From the NCBI GenBank assembly GCA_965198655.1, contig OZ240668.1, forward strand, positions 2,542,001-2,606,000: DNA of 64,000 nt, in the 5' to 3' direction. This document shows positions 63,568-64,000 of the stretch, piece by piece. Below the pieces are notes generated by a model that saw only the letters and a list, made by a program, of their open reading frames with translations, ran no database searches and was not told the origin of the DNA. Position numbers and translations under genes: made by a program. The number at the start of each line of letters is the position of its first letter. Position 1 is the stretch's first letter. Source of the stretch: Lichenicola sp965198655. GTDB taxonomy: Bacteria; Pseudomonadota; Alphaproteobacteria; Acetobacterales; Acetobacteraceae.

Positions 63568-64000
63568 TCACGCAAACTGCTCAAGGTCCAGGGCGTCCAG
63601 CGACGGCATTAGCGCCGCCAGCCGCGCCACCGTTCCCAGGTCGATCCGGTCCTGCGTCGGGATCTCGGCCAGCACCCGGACCGCCCCGTGCCGCTCGATC
63701 GCGCTGCGGTTTCCCGGCGACGTCGGGCCGTTCATGATCACGCCGGCCACCCGGATCCCGCGCCGGCGCAGCGCTTGGAGGCTGAGCAGGGTGTGGTTGA
63801 TGGTGCCGAGCGTGCTGCGCGCGACCAGGATCGCCGGCAGGCCGAGCCGGGCGATCAGGTCCGCCATCAGGGTATCGGAATCCACCGGCACCAGCACCCC
63901 GCCCGCTCCTTCCACCACCAGCGGCGGGTCGCCCCCTGCTGCCAGCTTCTGGGGCAGCGCCGCGATCCGGGGGATGGCGACACCCTCCAGCCGCGCGGCG
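63568..64000 (-). CDS. bioD: Dethiobiotin synthetase (C-terminal part, cut by window edge)
   Basis: About 143 C-terminal residues are visible; the P-loop start lies beyond the right edge. PPLVVEGAGGVLVPVDSDTLMADL, VARSTLGTINHTLLSLQALRRRGI and GVIMNGPTSPGNRSAIE are typical of BioD (read in part). Makes dethiobiotin from diaminopelargonic acid, CO2 and ATP. Convergent with lexA across a palindromic element. Confidence 0.88.
   Translation of the reverse strand, partial: AARLEGVAIPRIAALPQKLAAGGDPPLVVEGAGGVLVPVDSDTLMADLIARLGLPAILVARSTLGTINHTLLSLQALRRRGIRVAGVIMNGPTSPGNRSAIERHGAVRVLAEIPTQDRIDLGTVARLAALMPSLDALDLEQFA

Overview
The window is chromosomal DNA of a high-GC alphaproteobacterium, most likely from the Acetobacteraceae (Rhodospirillales/Acetobacterales). 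The reasons are the gene order of the housekeeping clusters, a PdhB (E1-beta) with its own lipoyl domain, an SOS operator of the alphaproteobacterial GAAC-N7-GAAC type, and an UrcA-family protein. No rRNA, tRNA, CRISPR array, insertion sequence or prophage was recognised.

Layout. 0-6.4 kb (minus strand): pyrH-frr-uppS-cdsA-dxr-rseP-bamA, an envelope and undecaprenyl/isoprenoid cluster; bamA runs off the left edge. 6.6-7.6 kb: a PLP-dependent threonine dehydratase-like gene. 7.7-13.5 kb (minus): rpoZ-spoT-acpS-lepB-rnc-era, mostly with overlapping or nearly touching ends. 13.6-25.2 kb: folK, a NYN protein, a type 5 uracil-DNA glycosylase, smpB, dapA and slt form a conserved neighbourhood. Two accessory inserts interrupt it: UrcA plus a ToxR-like membrane regulator, and a secreted protein plus a broken catalase-like gene. 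25.2-32.7 kb: pgpA-pncC, two small secreted proteins, coq10-like, lipA, and a decaying locus (a reading frame of about 750 codons cut by two in-frame stops beside a frameshifted DUF3142 gene). 32.7-44.5 kb (minus): ppiD-trpE-trpG-trpD-trpC-moaC-pdhA-pdhB-pdhC-lpd, one nearly gapless run. 44.7-51.2 kb: tpiA, secG and a flavin amine oxidase, then an accessory patch (a secreted gene with a stop in its signal peptide, an XRE regulator, a PIN toxin-antitoxin pair) and pyrG. 51.4-58.1 kb: an FKBP isomerase, a GntA-like heme N-hydroxylase overlapping a DUF1989 gene, an FdhF/YdeP molybdoenzyme, an esterase and DUF3429. 58.2-64 kb: eno, a guanidino hydrolase of the DDAH family, ftsB, rpmG, moeA, lexA with its SOS operator, and the end of bioD.

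The main points beyond routine annotation are these. (1) A palindromic element of 118-135 bp with short terminal inverted repeats occurs four times, plus one half copy, always just after a stop codon and usually between convergent genes. (2) Four in-frame stop codons interrupt otherwise open frames. (3) The joins moaC-pdhA and ftsB-moeA fit a single inversion of about 23 kb centred on the divergent ppiD/tpiA pair, and MoaC has a C-terminal tail read through the region upstream of pdhA. (4) A GntA-like/DUF1989 pair with a guanidino hydrolase nearby hints at an uncharacterised guanidino N-hydroxylation pathway. (5) RNase III carries a Gly/Arg/His-rich insert beside its catalytic signature.
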